Part shown: positions 1-10,754 of the stretch, piece after piece | Numbering within the stretch: position 1 is the first letter of the stretch | How the letters are laid out: each line of letters opens with the position of its first letter | From: Nannobrachium achirus | Lineage: Eukaryota > Chordata > Actinopteri > Myctophiformes > Myctophidae | Direction: 5' to 3' | Length of the DNA: 64,000 nt | Assembly (NCBI GenBank): GCA_963921795.1 | Contig: OY997647.1 | Span: 62,391,155 to 62,455,154 of the forward strand | Translations under genes and position numbers: made by a program | Notes under the pieces: generated by a model | Databases searched by the model: none | What the model was told of the DNA's origin: nothing | Seen by the model: the letters and a program-made list of their open reading frames with translations, nothing else

Positions 1-171
1 GCAGCTCACAAGCCCTTTGAAGTTCAGAGGGAGCAATTAAGAGCAAGTCAACTTAACATTTTTTTAAACCACCCCCTGCCCACCCCCCCAGAAGTGGAAT
101 GTCTGCCCGAAATCTCAGACTCTCTTCCCAAAACGAAGTGTGTGATAGAGTCTGACGCTTGCAGTCAGGCT
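1..171. other. Unassigned intronic sequence at window edge
   Basis: I see no coding pattern or recognisable repeat here apart from a short C-rich run. By position it lies in the trim71 intron after exon 5, since the gene continues towards and beyond position 1. Confidence 0.4.
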
Positions 172-317
172 ATTTCGAAACGGGTCCGGAATCAATGGGT
201 CCGATTTTTGTCTTAGGAATGCGACAGAACCCAAAAAATATTATTGAACTCTAGTCTCCATGGCGTGAGTAATCAATAGGAAAAAAAAGTCATTTTGGGG
301 GTGAACTACTCCTTTAA
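172..317. mobile_element. TTAA-bounded palindromic MITE, right half (family T1)
   Basis: This matches the right arm of the full element at 14615-14933. Shared blocks include GGAATCAATGGG, TTTTTGTCTTAGGAATG and the end TGAACTACTCCTTTAA. The left arm is missing. The terminal TTAA is at 314-317. TTAA targets are typical of piggyBac and Kolobok elements; the superfamily is inferred from that alone. Confidence 0.7.
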
Positions 318-319
318 AT

Positions 320-432
320 AACCCAGCCTTCAGTTTACTGATTTCCCAAGAGAGATTCTCACTAAAGTTGGATATTTGGTTGTAATTACATTATTTGGAA
401 GCTAAGAATTACCTGTATTAGGCTTTGGGCCA
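320..432. repeat. Dispersed repeat, inverted copy of 52917-53035
   Basis: The block containing GATATTTGGTTGTAATTA, GAAGCTAAGAATTACC and AGGCTTTGGGCCA reappears in reverse complement near 52.9-53.0 kb. Similarity fades towards the left end. The copy runs straight into the assembly gap, so its true end is unknown. Family not recognised. Confidence 0.6.
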
Positions 433-632
433 NNNNNNNNNNNNNNNNNNNNNNNNNNNNNNNNNNNNNNNNNNNNNNNNNNNNNNNNNNNNNNNNNNNN
501 NNNNNNNNNNNNNNNNNNNNNNNNNNNNNNNNNNNNNNNNNNNNNNNNNNNNNNNNNNNNNNNNNNNNNNNNNNNNNNNNNNNNNNNNNNNNNNNNNNNN
601 NNNNNNNNNNNNNNNNNNNNNNNNNNNNNNNN
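433..632. other. Assembly gap (200 N)
   Basis: Two hundred ambiguous bases, likely a placeholder of arbitrary size. A near-perfect palindrome abuts its right side (633-735), which could explain why assembly failed here. Confidence 0.99.
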
Positions 633-735
633 ACAAAGCTGCTGGCTATTGTTAGAATTGTCTGATAACTAATCATATAGAAGGCCTTCTATATGATTAG
701 TTATCAAACAATTCTACAATAGCCAGCAGCTTTGT
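633..735. repeat. Near-perfect 103-bp palindrome beside the gap
   Basis: Two arms of about 51 bases meet at AAGGCCTT (681-688) with almost no loop. They differ by one indel and one substitution. The outer ends read ACAAAGCTGCTGGC and its complement. It may be the tip of a palindromic MITE or a fold-back assembly artefact. Confidence 0.8.
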
Positions 736-749
736 GTTCTCCCAGTCAG

Positions 750-862
750 AATTAAACATTGGCCAAATTGTCAAATATTAGAGGCAGAAATTGTGAAAAT
801 AGCCGATCTACATGCTCACAACGCCTTGCAACGCGAGGCGTTGTGGAGCATGTACAAAGTAC
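750..862. mobile_element. hAT-like MITE fragment with shared hairpin
   Basis: The text from CATTGGCCAAATTGTC through the hairpin at about 797-856 matches the interior of the complete hAT-like element at 19308-19665. The termini are absent. The hairpin arms are GATCTACATGCTCACA and a decayed complement. A (TATAC)n run follows at about 866-895. Confidence 0.6.
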
Positions 863-940
863 ATGTACTATATACTATATACTATATACTATATACCAGT
901 GGCGATGCGTGCCCCAAGGGACCGGACCTTCCGCACCCCG

Positions 941-980
941 CACCCCCCCCCACCGCCCCCCCCCCCCCCCCCCCCCCCCC
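941..980. repeat. Poly(C) tract
   Basis: A C homopolymer interrupted by A and G, about 40 bases long. It gives rise to spurious proline-rich reading frames. Confidence 0.9.
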
Positions 981-984
981 GCAC

Positions 985-1350
985 GTACACATGCGCGCAA
1001 ATTGTATGCCTTTTTCATTCTTCTTTTTCTTTTACAAAACTGGTTAACAATGAACAGCAGACTGTGTACAAGGCAAGCACGCTGGGTAGGCTTAACCTAC
1101 ACACATACTCCAAACCAAGACTTCCAAACAATGCCAATATAAGGATTAAATAGATGTGCGCTGCTGACAGACAGAGCCACACAAGACACAACCAGCGCAA
1201 CCAATCGAAACGTCCATTTAACATAGCGTGCTTTACAAAGCAAAACGCACTGTCCACCATCATGTAACAACACCAGCTATCAATGTAAAGAAAGACCACG
1301 TCAAGAAAGACCCACATTAAATAGACAAAAACAGCCTAAGTGTATCAATC
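985..1350. other. No gene or repeat recognised
   Basis: Intronic sequence of ordinary composition. The reading frames here have no recognisable domain or flanking splice logic. Confidence 0.4.
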
Positions 1351-1354
1351 TGTC

Positions 1355-1508
1355 TTTCAATGTTATATGAGATACATAAAGTGGTTCCTGTGTAAATAAG
1401 CTGTAAGGTTTACTAGGATCTCCTTTTAGCTGACCAGTGATTTGTACTGTCATGAAACTGTACCTTTTCCAATTGCAAACTTCTAATACATTCTTCAATG
1501 ATCAATCA
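1355..1508 (+). mobile_element. Retroposon 3' end with (TCAA)n-type tail (family Q)
   Basis: This copy carries ACTAGGATCTCCTTTTAG, TTTGTACTGTCATGAAAC and TTCTAATACATTC, and ends in ATCAATCAATGG. The same block recurs at 49589-49731, 57730-57830 and, inverted, at 53572-53698. A 3' short-repeat tail is typical of non-LTR retroposons. The parent LINE or SINE is not identifiable from this part. Confidence 0.6.
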
Positions 1509-1515
1509 ATGGAAA

Positions 1516-2320
1516 TTAAATGCACAGCGGCATATCCCAGCAATATAAATTAATTCAGTTTCTCTCACCAATGAAGTTGTTCACTGAAGAAAAGAAAAAC
1601 ATCCTCCTGTCCTTTTGGGTGAATTTCTCAAAGATGGGTTCATAAAGCTATCATTCCTTTTAAGTTCTGTCCATCTTTTCATAAAACAGTCTTCTTGAAA
1701 AGGCAACGATAATAATAAATCCACAGCGTTCACTCCAGCTGCAGCCATGTCGCGTCTGTTTACTTTACAAGTTTCACGTGTAGTGCATAGTGAGTGTGAA
1801 ACATGCTTGTTGTTCCACTCCCAAGTCCCGGAAAAGCTGTGTTGTGATTGGCCAGTAGTCACTTGACCTCATTTTGATTGGTGGTTGAACGTGGGTGTTC
1901 CGTATACCTTGACCAGAGCCCTCAAATATGATTGGTTGATCAAACTGACAATCCACACCAAGGCTTGTATTATGGGGAACTGGCTCAGGGAATTCTGGAA
2001 GACCTGCGAGTGAGAGTAATCTGCGCAGAGACTCAGTAGAAAAAATCTCTCATTGGCTGTTATTTTCCCCAGCACACAAGCACTCCCTATGCACAGAACT
2101 TGGGGAAGAAACAACTACAACGAGTATAGCGAGCGAAACAGTGCAGTTTAACAGATTACCAACACAAATAATTGTAATTATTTTAATAAAAATAATAAAA
2201 ATAAAAATATATTTTTTATTTAAAATAAAAATATTATTTTCTTTCTTCTGAGGATCCCTGGGTCTTCTCTGAATACCCTGAAGGTCCTGAAAATTCGCCA
2301 CTGCTATATACTAAGCCTGT
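1516..2320. other. No gene or repeat recognised
   Basis: Intron 5 sequence, strongly AT-rich around 2160-2250. No coding signal was found. Confidence 0.4.
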
Positions 2321-2322
2321 CC

Positions 2323-2410
2323 GACAGGACAGGACAGGACAGGACAGGACAGGACAGGACAGGACAGGACAGGACAGGACAGGACAGTAACAGGACAGTA
2401 ACAGGACAGG
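2323..2410. repeat. (ACAGG)n microsatellite
   Basis: A 5-base unit repeated about 15 times, with two ACAGTA variants at the right end. It lies within 30 bases of the splice donor of trim71 exon 5, on the intron side. Confidence 0.95.
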
Positions 2411-2438
2411 GCTCATGTGTGATCAAGCAGCAGCTCAC

Positions 2439-2572
2439 CTTCCACAGTAGTTCACACTCTCTCTCCTCAAGGCCTTCTTGTGACGGAGGACGATGGCCTT
2501 CACCTCCGTCTGCACCACCTTGGCCTTGATCTCCACCTGTTCTGCCATGGCCTGGGCCTTCTCCATGCTCAG
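2439..2572 (-). CDS. trim71: trim71 exon 5: start of the coiled coil, one base short
   Basis: The exon is bounded by TCCTAG (acceptor) and GTGAGC (donor) on the minus strand. It begins in phase 0, continuing from exon 4. It encodes [18 protein letters not shown] and then [18 protein letters not shown], which closely matches the TRIM71 coiled-coil start in other vertebrates. After HKKAL the family reads [10 protein letters not shown]. Here that segment is present only one base out of frame: the text is TTGAGGAGAG where TTGGAGGAGAG is expected. The exon is therefore 134 bases instead of 135. Such a core gene is unlikely to be dead and the flanks are intact, so a sequencing or assembly error is the likeliest cause. 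The coiled coil mediates TRIM self-association. The rest of the protein (filamin and NHL repeats) lies outside the window. Confidence 0.93.
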
Positions 2573-2639
2573 CTAGGAGGCAAGAGAAAGTTTTCAGTTA
2601 ATAATTAGTATTGATTTGTGTACCGATTGTTGTCTAATG

Positions 2640-2999
2640 GTCAATGTACATAACATTTTCTCACCCAGTGCCAATTACCCAACTGTGGTCCCGGTTTCTG
2701 CTCTCCCTCTGCCACGCCTGGGGATTTGGGGAGCACCTGGCTGGCTAGGGGGAGGGTAGTATAGAAACCAGGACTACTGCATGTTTTTGTGAGGGCTTCT
2801 ACCCAAGGGAGACACGGGGAGGAACATGCAAACTCCGCACAGAAAGGCCCCTTCACCAACCACAACCTAGGGTGTGGGTCGCCGATGACGCGGAGGAGGG
2901 AACACGCCCCCAGCGCCCACAGCGTCCCCGGCGGGAATCGAACCCAGGACCTTCTAGCTGTGAGGCAACAGTGCTATCCATTGAGCCACCGTGCCCCCT
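2640..2999 (-). mobile_element. tRNA-derived SINE, type 1
   Basis: Read on the minus strand, it starts with a tRNA-like head GGGGGCACGGTGGCTCAA. Box B follows as GGTTCGATTCCC-like text around 2935-2945 (plus strand GGGAATCGAACCCAGG). The body holds the ATGCAAACTCCGCACAGA block found in many fish SINEs, and the tail GGCACTGGGTGAG. Similar copies lie at 11151-11397 and 16171-16679. It resembles V-SINE-type elements, but the family name is an inference. Confidence 0.85.
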
Positions 3000-3730
3000 A
3001 CACATCATCTTTTAATCATGTTTGTTGCAGGCTGACATGGAGCACTTGGCACTATATGACATCATACCATCCTATTGTCTTGATCATATAAAAACCTTGT
3101 CACTGTATCTGATACAGAAGAAGAATATTGATCTACCACTGACTGATGTATTATTGGATTATTTTAATACAATTATTTAAAACAGACTTATTGATGTGGT
3201 GCCTCTTCCTTGCGTGGACTGTCGTTATATTCTTGGGGGAAAACTGAATCTTCTGGAAATTGATTACTTTCTAAGGAATTAATTTCCCAACACACATGTA
3301 CTGGGGTTATTACTAAATGAGCCATGGTTCTACACATGTCTTTTTAACCCCCTCCATATTCAGCATCCATATTCAGCATCCAAATTCGCATCCATATTTT
3401 GTGAGCAGACGCTCACAACACACTGTGAAGCGTTGTTAGCTTTTAGATATGGCTATTTTTGGTCAATAGATTTGGTGTAGAGGGGAAAAAAGCAGTCCAA
3501 GTACAAAGCCAACTCAGGCCCAGTTTACTAAGTGTAGGACCCCTAGTTGATAGAGAGATAAAGCAGGGACCCCCACAACCTGTTCATAGATTCCATATAG
3601 TTTCATCGTTTGACAGCACAATCATCAGTGTAATTTGGATTCTTTTGATTCATGTCAATTTGTGTTTTCAGATATTTAACCACTTGAACCGTCAACACTT
3701 AATACAACACTTGACCTATCCTATCATGAG
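3000..3730. other. No gene recognised
   Basis: Contains a short tandem CATATTCAGCATC repeat (3353-3400). A phrase AACCACTTGAACCGTCAA (about 3677-3694) reappears at about 53363, suggesting an unclassified dispersed repeat. No coding evidence. Confidence 0.4.
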
Positions 3731-3732
3731 TG

Positions 3733-3782
3733 TTTTTTATCACGATAAATGATAATATCGCTTATCGTCCCATCATCCCTAT
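3733..3782. mobile_element. Terminal fragment of hAT-like family C
   Basis: The segment CTTATCGTCCCATCATCC matches the right end of the complete element at 30025-30449, including the preceding ATCACGATAAA text. Confidence 0.55.
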
Positions 3783-3783
3783 A

Positions 3784-3862
3784 AGAGAGGAAAGGAAACA
3801 GGATATGAAAAGGAGGAGGAAGCATAAAGGAAACGGCGTATAAAAGGAGGAGGAAGCACTAA
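3784..3862. repeat. Two tandem units of about 37 bp
   Basis: AAGGAAAC, then CAGGATATGAAAAGG or CGGCGTATAAAAGG, then AGGAGGAAGCA occurs twice in a row. Confidence 0.7.
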
Positions 3863-4064
3863 AAGCAAGGACTCTTTCTGTCCCACGTCTCCCTGGAGGG
3901 GGGATGCAACCACACCTGCTCAGTCACTGTGACCCGTTGCAGACAGGGCTCTTTAAAGGGGGATGTGAGGGGTTGGGGGTTCAAGAATAACATGTTACTT
4001 CACTCTACAGACATGAGGTCACTTCCTACTGGTGCCCCCACGCTAAAACTACTTACGGCACAAA

Positions 4065-4068
<4 letters not shown>

Positions 4069-4137
<69 letters not shown>

Positions 4138-4151
4138 TGTGTGTGTGTGGG
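4069..4151. repeat. (GT)n microsatellite
   Basis: About 40 units with three interruptions. Confidence 0.98.
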
Positions 4152-4235
4152 GTGTCTGCTGTTCACCAAGTACACAGAAACGGAAAATGTGATGATTCCA
4201 TACTTGACTGATGGTTTATATCTATTATCTACCCC

Positions 4236-4505
4236 CAGTGTGTCTCAACACTGTGCCTGGGGACCTTTGGTGTGCCCCTGAGAAGGGTCAAGTGTGCCCC
4301 TTGAAACTGCTTGAAAAGCCAGTATTGTATTTATCATTTTAAAAATGATTTAAACTAGTGACAACAGCAGATCTACAAGCACACAACGCCTTGCGGTGCG
4401 AGGCGTTGTGTGCTTGTAGATCTGCTGTTTTCACTACTGTTGTGCGACAGCCTTGTATGATGAAGCAGGGCTTTACTTTGCAAAGAAACGTACACAAAGG
4501 TGACG
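4236..4505. mobile_element. hAT-like MITE, left part, with shared hairpin
   Basis: It starts CAGTGTGTCTCAACACTG and matches the complete element at 52486-52862 over its left two thirds. The hairpin at 4357-4435 has arms reading AGCAGATCTACAAGCACA. The right end is missing. Confidence 0.75.
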
Positions 4506-4553
4506 TTTTAATTTAGTGGAAACTATTAAGATGGACTTTGTTACTTTTTAAAA

Positions 4554-5055
4554 TTAAAGTTATACCATGTAACTTTTTTTATAAAACAAATCTTAAAATT
4601 GTCCTAATTGTTAAATCGCTAAAGTTTTAGAACCCCCCACTCCGTTATTTTCAGCTTCTAAAGCCTTCTCTTTATATGTTTTCTATGATCCCTACCGGGG
4701 ACCGGTTTTCGCGGCAAAATTGCGTCATCACACTACCGGCCAATCACAGCGAGGGTTATACACTGCCGGCCAATCACAGCGCATCTTGGAGTGGGGTCGC
4801 TAGGGCGGCCATATTTGTAGTCTCCCGTGTGTCTCTATACTCGGGTGCACGGTGAAGCATGGGTGAAGGAGTGTATCTCCGGAATGGCTGAACGCACAGC
4901 AACCAGGGACCCCTCAAAAGATAGATCTCGGCGAGGTGGAGGCAGACGCGGGGTGTGAGAACCGAAAAAACGGCCGAAAGACGACGCGGACGCGACCGAG
5001 GTTTGCTATAGAGCTACTGACCACAAGTTGAGCAACTTACACAGTATAGCTTTAA
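4554..5055. mobile_element. TTAA-bounded MITE (family T6)
   Basis: It begins TTAAAGTTATACCATGTA and ends with the complement of TTAAAGCTATACTGTGTA, so the two ends form an imperfect inverted repeat. The interior is CpG-rich (about 4690-4990) and has a tandem CCGGCCAATCACAGCG motif (about 4737-4782). No transposase frame. Confidence 0.7.
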
Positions 5056-5193
5056 AGTACCCTTTTATTGAACTTTTTAGATTTTTATTATGTGATGATG
5101 CATTTATATTTAGGCTATTTATATTCTCTTTTCTACTAATGAACTGCTAGTCCCGAGGAGTCTTGACAAATGGATTTCACCACTACTGTAAAG

Positions 5194-5764
5194 CAGAGGT
5201 TCCCAAACCTTTTTTGTCTCAGGGCACCCCATAAATATTATTTTTTTAATTTGAGGCACCCCTACATTATAATTTTCACTCCCAGCACCATATATTTATA
5301 GCATATCGTCGTTGTCGGGTAGAAACCTAGTATGTCCAAAACCTTTTCTTTTTTATTTATCATTTTAAAAATTATCTAAACTAGTGAAAACAGACGATCT
5401 ACAAGCACACATGCGAGGCGTTGTGTGCTTGTAGATCTGCTGTTTTCACTAGTTTTATGCAACAGTCTTGTATGATGAAGCAGGGCTTTGCTTTACCAAA
5501 AGACGTACTCATTTGAAACTTTGAGATACAAGGTTTCTACCCGACAGTGACAATATTTTAGTGATTATGTTGCGAGGAAAACGTTGAGATAATAGCCATA
5601 GAACTGACTGAAAATAACTTTGTACTATGATACTAAATATTTTTTCAAGTACTTTTTTCAAGTGTCCAAATAAATTCCAAATATTATCAAATTACGTCGC
5701 AGCACCCCTGGACTGCCGTCACGGCACCCCAGGGTGCCCCCGTCACCCACTTTGAAAACCCCTG
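5194..5764. mobile_element. hAT-like element with nested family F element
   Basis: The ends are CAGAGGTTCCCAAACC and the near-complement of CAGGGGTTTTCAAAG. Flanks CTGTAAAG (5186-5193) and CCGTAAAG (5765-5772) are an 8-bp duplication with one mismatch. A family F element, ATCGTCGTTGTCGGG to CCCGACAGTGAC, occupies about 5299-5556. It holds the shared hairpin at 5383-5450. Confidence 0.85.
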
Positions 5765-5774
5765 CCGTAAAGTA

Positions 5775-6245
5775 TTCTTGGTAGGGACCAAATAGGGACG
5801 CCAGGGTTCGTGTTGGTTAAATTGTGTGGCTCCTCACATTTTTGGGGGTTAAATCCACATTCTCTCCTGCTTTGTTTGTGTCCCTTCCCTTCCCCCTCTG
5901 GGGTTTTTATTTTATTTTTATCAGGCTTTTCCTCTGGCATCTTTCAGGAGGTCACAGGGTGGCTGCTGGACCTCACATGGACGCTAGGCCAGAGGGACAG
6001 AGAGATAGGGCTTCCTTTGTGGCCCTCGGCCGCACGGGGGTCAGAGGTCAGCCTAGCCCCCCAGCGGGTCGTGATCTGCGACCCCAGGGGGGTTGGGGGG
6101 GGGACACACAAAGCTCTGGTAGCAGCAGGGACCTTTTCTCTTTCCTCTCGCCCATTTGCGGGCAGGCAGTAAAAGGGTCAGCTAAAATCAGGCCCCCAGA
6201 AAAGGAACACAGCAGCGAAACAGCAGGAGGAGGGAATTCTGGGAG
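5775..6245. other. No gene or repeat recognised
   Basis: Intron 4 sequence. Open frames on both strands lack any recognisable domain. Confidence 0.35.
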
Positions 6246-6257
6246 GATTTCCCCCCC

Positions 6258-6351
6258 TTCTCCCTCTCTCTCTCTCTCTCTCTCCCCCTCTCTCTCTCCC
6301 CCTCTCCCTCTCTCCCCCTTCTCTCTCTCCCCCTCTCCCTCTCTCTCCCCT

Positions 6352-6376
<25 letters not shown>
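6258..6376. repeat. (CT)n-rich tract
   Basis: A pyrimidine run with CCCC interruptions. It ends at a TGTGTATATATA step. Confidence 0.95.
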
Positions 6377-6388
<12 letters not shown>

Positions 6389-6742
6389 CCCTGCACAGTC
6401 TGCATCGTGTAATCTCCATACATGAAAACTGTTCCACCCCTTTCAATTGTACACATTTTATTTTTATTGTATTATATTGATTGACTGATTGTACGGTGTA
6501 CACTTCTGCTTTGGTAATGTTGTAAACGTATATTTTCTCACGCTAATAAAGCCCTTTGAATTGAAATTGTGTGTGTGCGTGTGTGTGTGTGTGAGTGCGT
6601 TTTGTGAACGTGTAACTACCTTTCATTCACTTCTAGGTGTGAAACTATTTCATTTAACCGATTATAGAAAATGCTAAAGAATCAATTCGCTTGCAGAACA
6701 ACTATCGCTATTTTTGCTTGCAGCCATTGAGCATCAAAGTAC

Positions 6743-6940
6743 ACCAGTAAGACTCCCTAATCGGGAGATAAGCGACCGTCAGGTCGCATACACAAACTTT
6801 AGAAGGCAATCGTAGCCAATCAGGAGGGAATATGGGAAATGGGACAGATCCATGTTGATGACATGACTTTAGAGATACTGCGTACCGCTTTGCGTGATTT
6901 CAGGGCAAAATCTGAGTACATAATAGGGTGAAATAAGTGG
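6743..6940. mobile_element. Dispersed repeat family M
   Basis: Starts CCAGTAAGACTCCCTAAT and includes TCCATGTTGATGACATGA and TGATTTCAGGGCAAAATC. Further copies lie at 8622-8822, 19697-20380 (longest) and 57094-57189 (inverted). No reading frame or terminal repeat identifies the class. Confidence 0.6.
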
Positions 6941-7040
6941 TTTATCAGACAATTTGAGTCGATTATAGTTCGATTCATTGATATATGATATAAAAGAAAA
7001 ATAAATAAAACATGCTTCTTGATTCTTCGATACATTGGGA

Positions 7041-7296
7041 AAGTAAATGCCAGGATAAAGGCTGAAACAACAATGGCAGGCTGCAGCCCTACTTAACATT
7101 CCGTCTCTCTCATGATCTTTCTCATGCGTCTGGTGGTCAGTCTGTCTCCCATGGCCTGGACAGCACAGCACCAGACCGACCAATCAGGCCGCGGAATGAA
7201 CCAGAGCTGACCAACCAGGAGGTCACACATTCAGGGGTTAGAGGTCAGAGAAGATAATGGGTGTGGAGTGGGAGGAAATTTCCTACCCCAGGGGGG
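7041..7296. other. No gene or repeat recognised
   Basis: Intron 4 sequence without identifiable features. Confidence 0.35.
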
Positions 7297-7297
7297 G

Positions 7298-7376
<79 letters not shown>
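7298..7376. repeat. (GT)n microsatellite
   Basis: About 38 uninterrupted units. Confidence 0.98.
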
Positions 7377-7377
<1 letters not shown>

Positions 7378-7617
7378 ATTCTCTCCCAGGTCACCTCAGG
7401 AGTAAACGCTGACGCCGGAGAGAATGTAAACACGCAAATACACACAAACGTGCGCGCACACACACACACAAACACACACACACACCCTTCCCCATCGGCA
7501 GAGCCCATGACTCAGCTAAAAATGGGTCGGTTCAACTCACCACTTGATTAAATAGGTTTTTTGGGGGGGAAACTTATATGCCAAACTTTGCACACACACT
7601 CCTTGGTTGGCAAACCA

Positions 7618-7795
7618 CAACCTCCACCCCTGATTTCTCACATGGCCCTCTTCTAGCGCCACCATCAGGCCGAGTTTGCAGCGCGGCACTCGGTGCCGGC
7701 CTGTGAGCTTGTATATCTGCTATTTTTCAATAGCTAAAGCATAAAATAATAACACGCAATAATACCCAGTCTAAATGGATTAATTACAGTGTAGA
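7618..7795. mobile_element. Fragments of family M and of hairpin family J
   Basis: TTTCTCACATGGCCCTC (inverted M) leads into GAGCTTGTATATCTGCTA, a single hairpin arm of family J. That runs to the J end, TCTAAATGGATTAA. Confidence 0.55.
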
Positions 7796-8231
7796 AGTGA
7801 TGGAGTGGGCCAGGTGAGAGGTACCTGCTGAGGTGTGTGTGTGTGTGTGTGGGCCTCGCCCACCCACTCGGCTGCTTAAGGGTGTCCCCGTCAACACAAA
7901 AGGTCAGGCGTGAGTGAGCGATGGGCGAGACCGCAAACGATGTTGAGGAAACATTTAAGAAGACGCGCCGTGAGGTCATATGACCTCGGCGGAACGGGCT
8001 TGTGTTTCAGGTTTCTAGTGACTCGTCCACCCCAAGGTCAGCGCATTGCTGCACCGTCCAGGCGGGTTACGCAACACTAGAATGTTAACTACCCCTGTGA
8101 GCTTTAGGTCGAGCTCAAAACCCTGAAGCAAGGCATTCGAAACATGTTTTAAAAGCATTCCTAATCCTAACAGCTTGGTGATGGTGAACGGAACCCTCCC
8201 GTCTCTTGTTCTGCGCATCAAAAGCAGTGTT

Positions 8232-8375
8232 GTTTTTGACAGCACATTTTGATTTAGTTTTAGTCATAGTCTTTTGAATAACATTTCAATTAGTTTTTGT
8301 CATAATTTAGTCACCTGAAAAGTATTAGTTTTAGTCTAATTTTAGTCAACTAAAATACCCTAAGATTTTAGGCAA
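8232..8375. mobile_element. hAT-like family D fragment
   Basis: AGTGTTGTTTTTGACAGC followed by TTTTGATTTAGTTTTAGT matches the left part of the complete element at 23741-24281. Confidence 0.65.
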
Positions 8376-8621
8376 GGCTTGAGCTTATTCGTTCCTTTAT
8401 ACTGCATGTATAGAGCAGGACGTTAACTTATTTAGAATGTATTTATTCATACAGACAACTAAAGAAGAGCATTTCATCGACACTTAAAATGTATAAACAG
8501 ATTAGCATTACTCTCAACAAGGTCCTGCCTTGATGAATAAAATGGTATTCCCAAAAGCGCAGGGAGGAGGTTGACTGAGGACACGGTATCAACCTTTATC
8601 AACCACTCACCAAACCAGTAG

Positions 8622-8950
<329 letters not shown>

Positions 8951-9336
8951 TTTATGGCGTGGCACAGTAGGAGGGCAGCAGTCTAGTAGAGGGTCTGTCT
9001 GTGTGTTTAACTAGGGTTAATCACACAAAACACAAGACTAGACTGATCAGCACCAAACACAATTTCTGTTTTTATTCTTTTTTATTTTTTTTAATAAAGT
9101 CAAAGGCAGTGGGATCAGGCTGAAACCTTGCCCAAATCTGGAACCACACAACACTTTCACTGTTTACTTTCTGCTAACACATGCTGGAAATGTTACTAGC
9201 AAGCTTACTGAAAGATTTCAAACACCAAAACTGCTGCCACACAAGATCAGTGACACAACATGGATTTCAATTAATACTGCCTGCATTTTGGCAATGTGAA
9301 AAACACACCAATATATGCCTGACTTCAGAGACCATC

Positions 9337-9516
9337 CACCAGTGGCATTGGCGACTCATTCTTATGACTTCCTATCTAGCCAAGCTTTATAAACTATATT
9401 ATTTTTTTAAAGAGAAAACAATAAAATAAAAAAAAATAAGCGAATATTCGACTTGGTGAACAACGTCGAATAGTGACTTTGATATTCGAATATTCTAATA
9501 TTTGGTGAATGCCCTA
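9337..9516. mobile_element. hAT-like family E, right-end fragment
   Basis: CTAGCCAAGCTTTATAAAC, GAATATTCGACTT and the end GGTGAATGCCCTA match the complete copies at 12345-12866 and 18230-18733. Confidence 0.7.
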
Positions 9517-9581
9517 GTTCACAACTTCCTCCTCTTGGCCTCTGCCACTACTTTCTTATCTCATATATTCTGCAGCCATCT

Positions 9582-9618
9582 TCCTCCCCCCCCCCCCCAT
9601 CTCCCCCCCCCCCCCCCC
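9582..9618. repeat. Poly(C) tract
   Basis: Two C runs split by ATCT. Confidence 0.9.
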
Positions 9619-9878
9619 AAGAGATCAGCATCACAAATCAGCATGCCGTTTAATAAAAACGTTGAGCACGCGCCCAGGCAGGCTGATACAGATATCAACT
9701 CCGGATAATAGGCCCGATTTTATGCCACATTATACACATGGAGAAGGTCCTCTTTTGTGTCCGCCTGCCCTCCGCAGATGCTTCCTTAACATGCGTCGCG
9801 TACCTTTCTCTGTGGAGCACAGCTGGAGCTCCGGAGAGGCCTGCACGTAATCTACAATCATGTAAATGAAGAGGGGTT

Positions 9879-9881
<3 letters not shown>

Positions 9882-9950
<69 letters not shown>
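9882..9950. repeat. (GT)n microsatellite
   Basis: Two (GT)n runs joined by a GGT step, followed by a purine-rich GA block. Confidence 0.97.
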
Positions 9951-9951
<1 letters not shown>

Positions 9952-10299
9952 CAGAAAGAGAGACCGCAAGAGAGATAAAGAGAGAGAGAGGAGGGAAAAG
10001 AAGGGGGTGGCAGCATTCTACTGCTTTGAAAGGGGAGGGGACGTTTTCCTTTCTCTGAAATCCTTTAAATACCTCCCTACCCCCCCTCTCCCCCCCCTCC
10101 TCTGTTCCCCTACCCCTCCTCCCCTTTGACCTTCAAGGCCTGCCCTCACCAGACCTCACCCCATACGACCCAACCCCCCCCCCCCCCCCCCCCCCTCCCC
10201 CCTCTAAGGCCAGCTGGCCAACCTCTAACCTCCCATGCTTCTCAGAGCCTGGGCCTGGTCACTCTCAAGACATAGTGGTGGTGGGGGCAAAACCCTTCA

Positions 10300-10750
10300 T
10301 TTCAGTGAACGAACCGTTTCGTTCACGGCAACGATCCGTTCAAATGATCCGTTCAAATGATCCGTTCAAATGATCCGTTCAAATGATCCGTTCAAATGAT
10401 TCGTTGGCCGTTCAGTGGTGCTTCCCTGCCTGGTCGCACGCATACATTTTGACCATTTGAAAACTTCAAATAGGAACATTTTGCATAACGAGTACTTTAA
10501 GTACATTTTGAAACCAATACTTTTTGTACTTTCTCCTCAATGGACATTTTGAATTCCTGACTTTTACTTGTAACAGAGTATTTCTACATTGCAGTATTGA
10601 TACTTTTACTTAAGTAAAACATTTTAGTACTTTTCACACCACTGGACTCGGGGGAGGCGGAGGGGTGAACGAAAGCGTGAACGTAATATTTTAAGGGAAA
10701 TGAGCGAATCGTTCACGGTTCTTTCTTGTGATTCGTTCTCTGAATCGCGT
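10300..10750. mobile_element. Nested MITEs with 13-bp tandem repeat
   Basis: The outer sequence has GAACGAACCGTTTCGTTC on the left and GAATCGTTCACGGTTC on the right, an inverted pair. A 13-bp unit, CCGTTCAAATGAT, is repeated about five times (10336-10400). A second element ending TACTTTTCACACCACTG (10643) is nested inside; that end matches a common fish hAT-like MITE. Confidence 0.55.
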
Positions 10751-10754
10751 TAGA

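Noticed and set aside
1-2438. Remaining trim71 exons (filamin and NHL repeats)
   Set aside because: No NHL or filamin-like sequence is visible between exon 5 and the window edge; the 200-base gap is too small to hold them.
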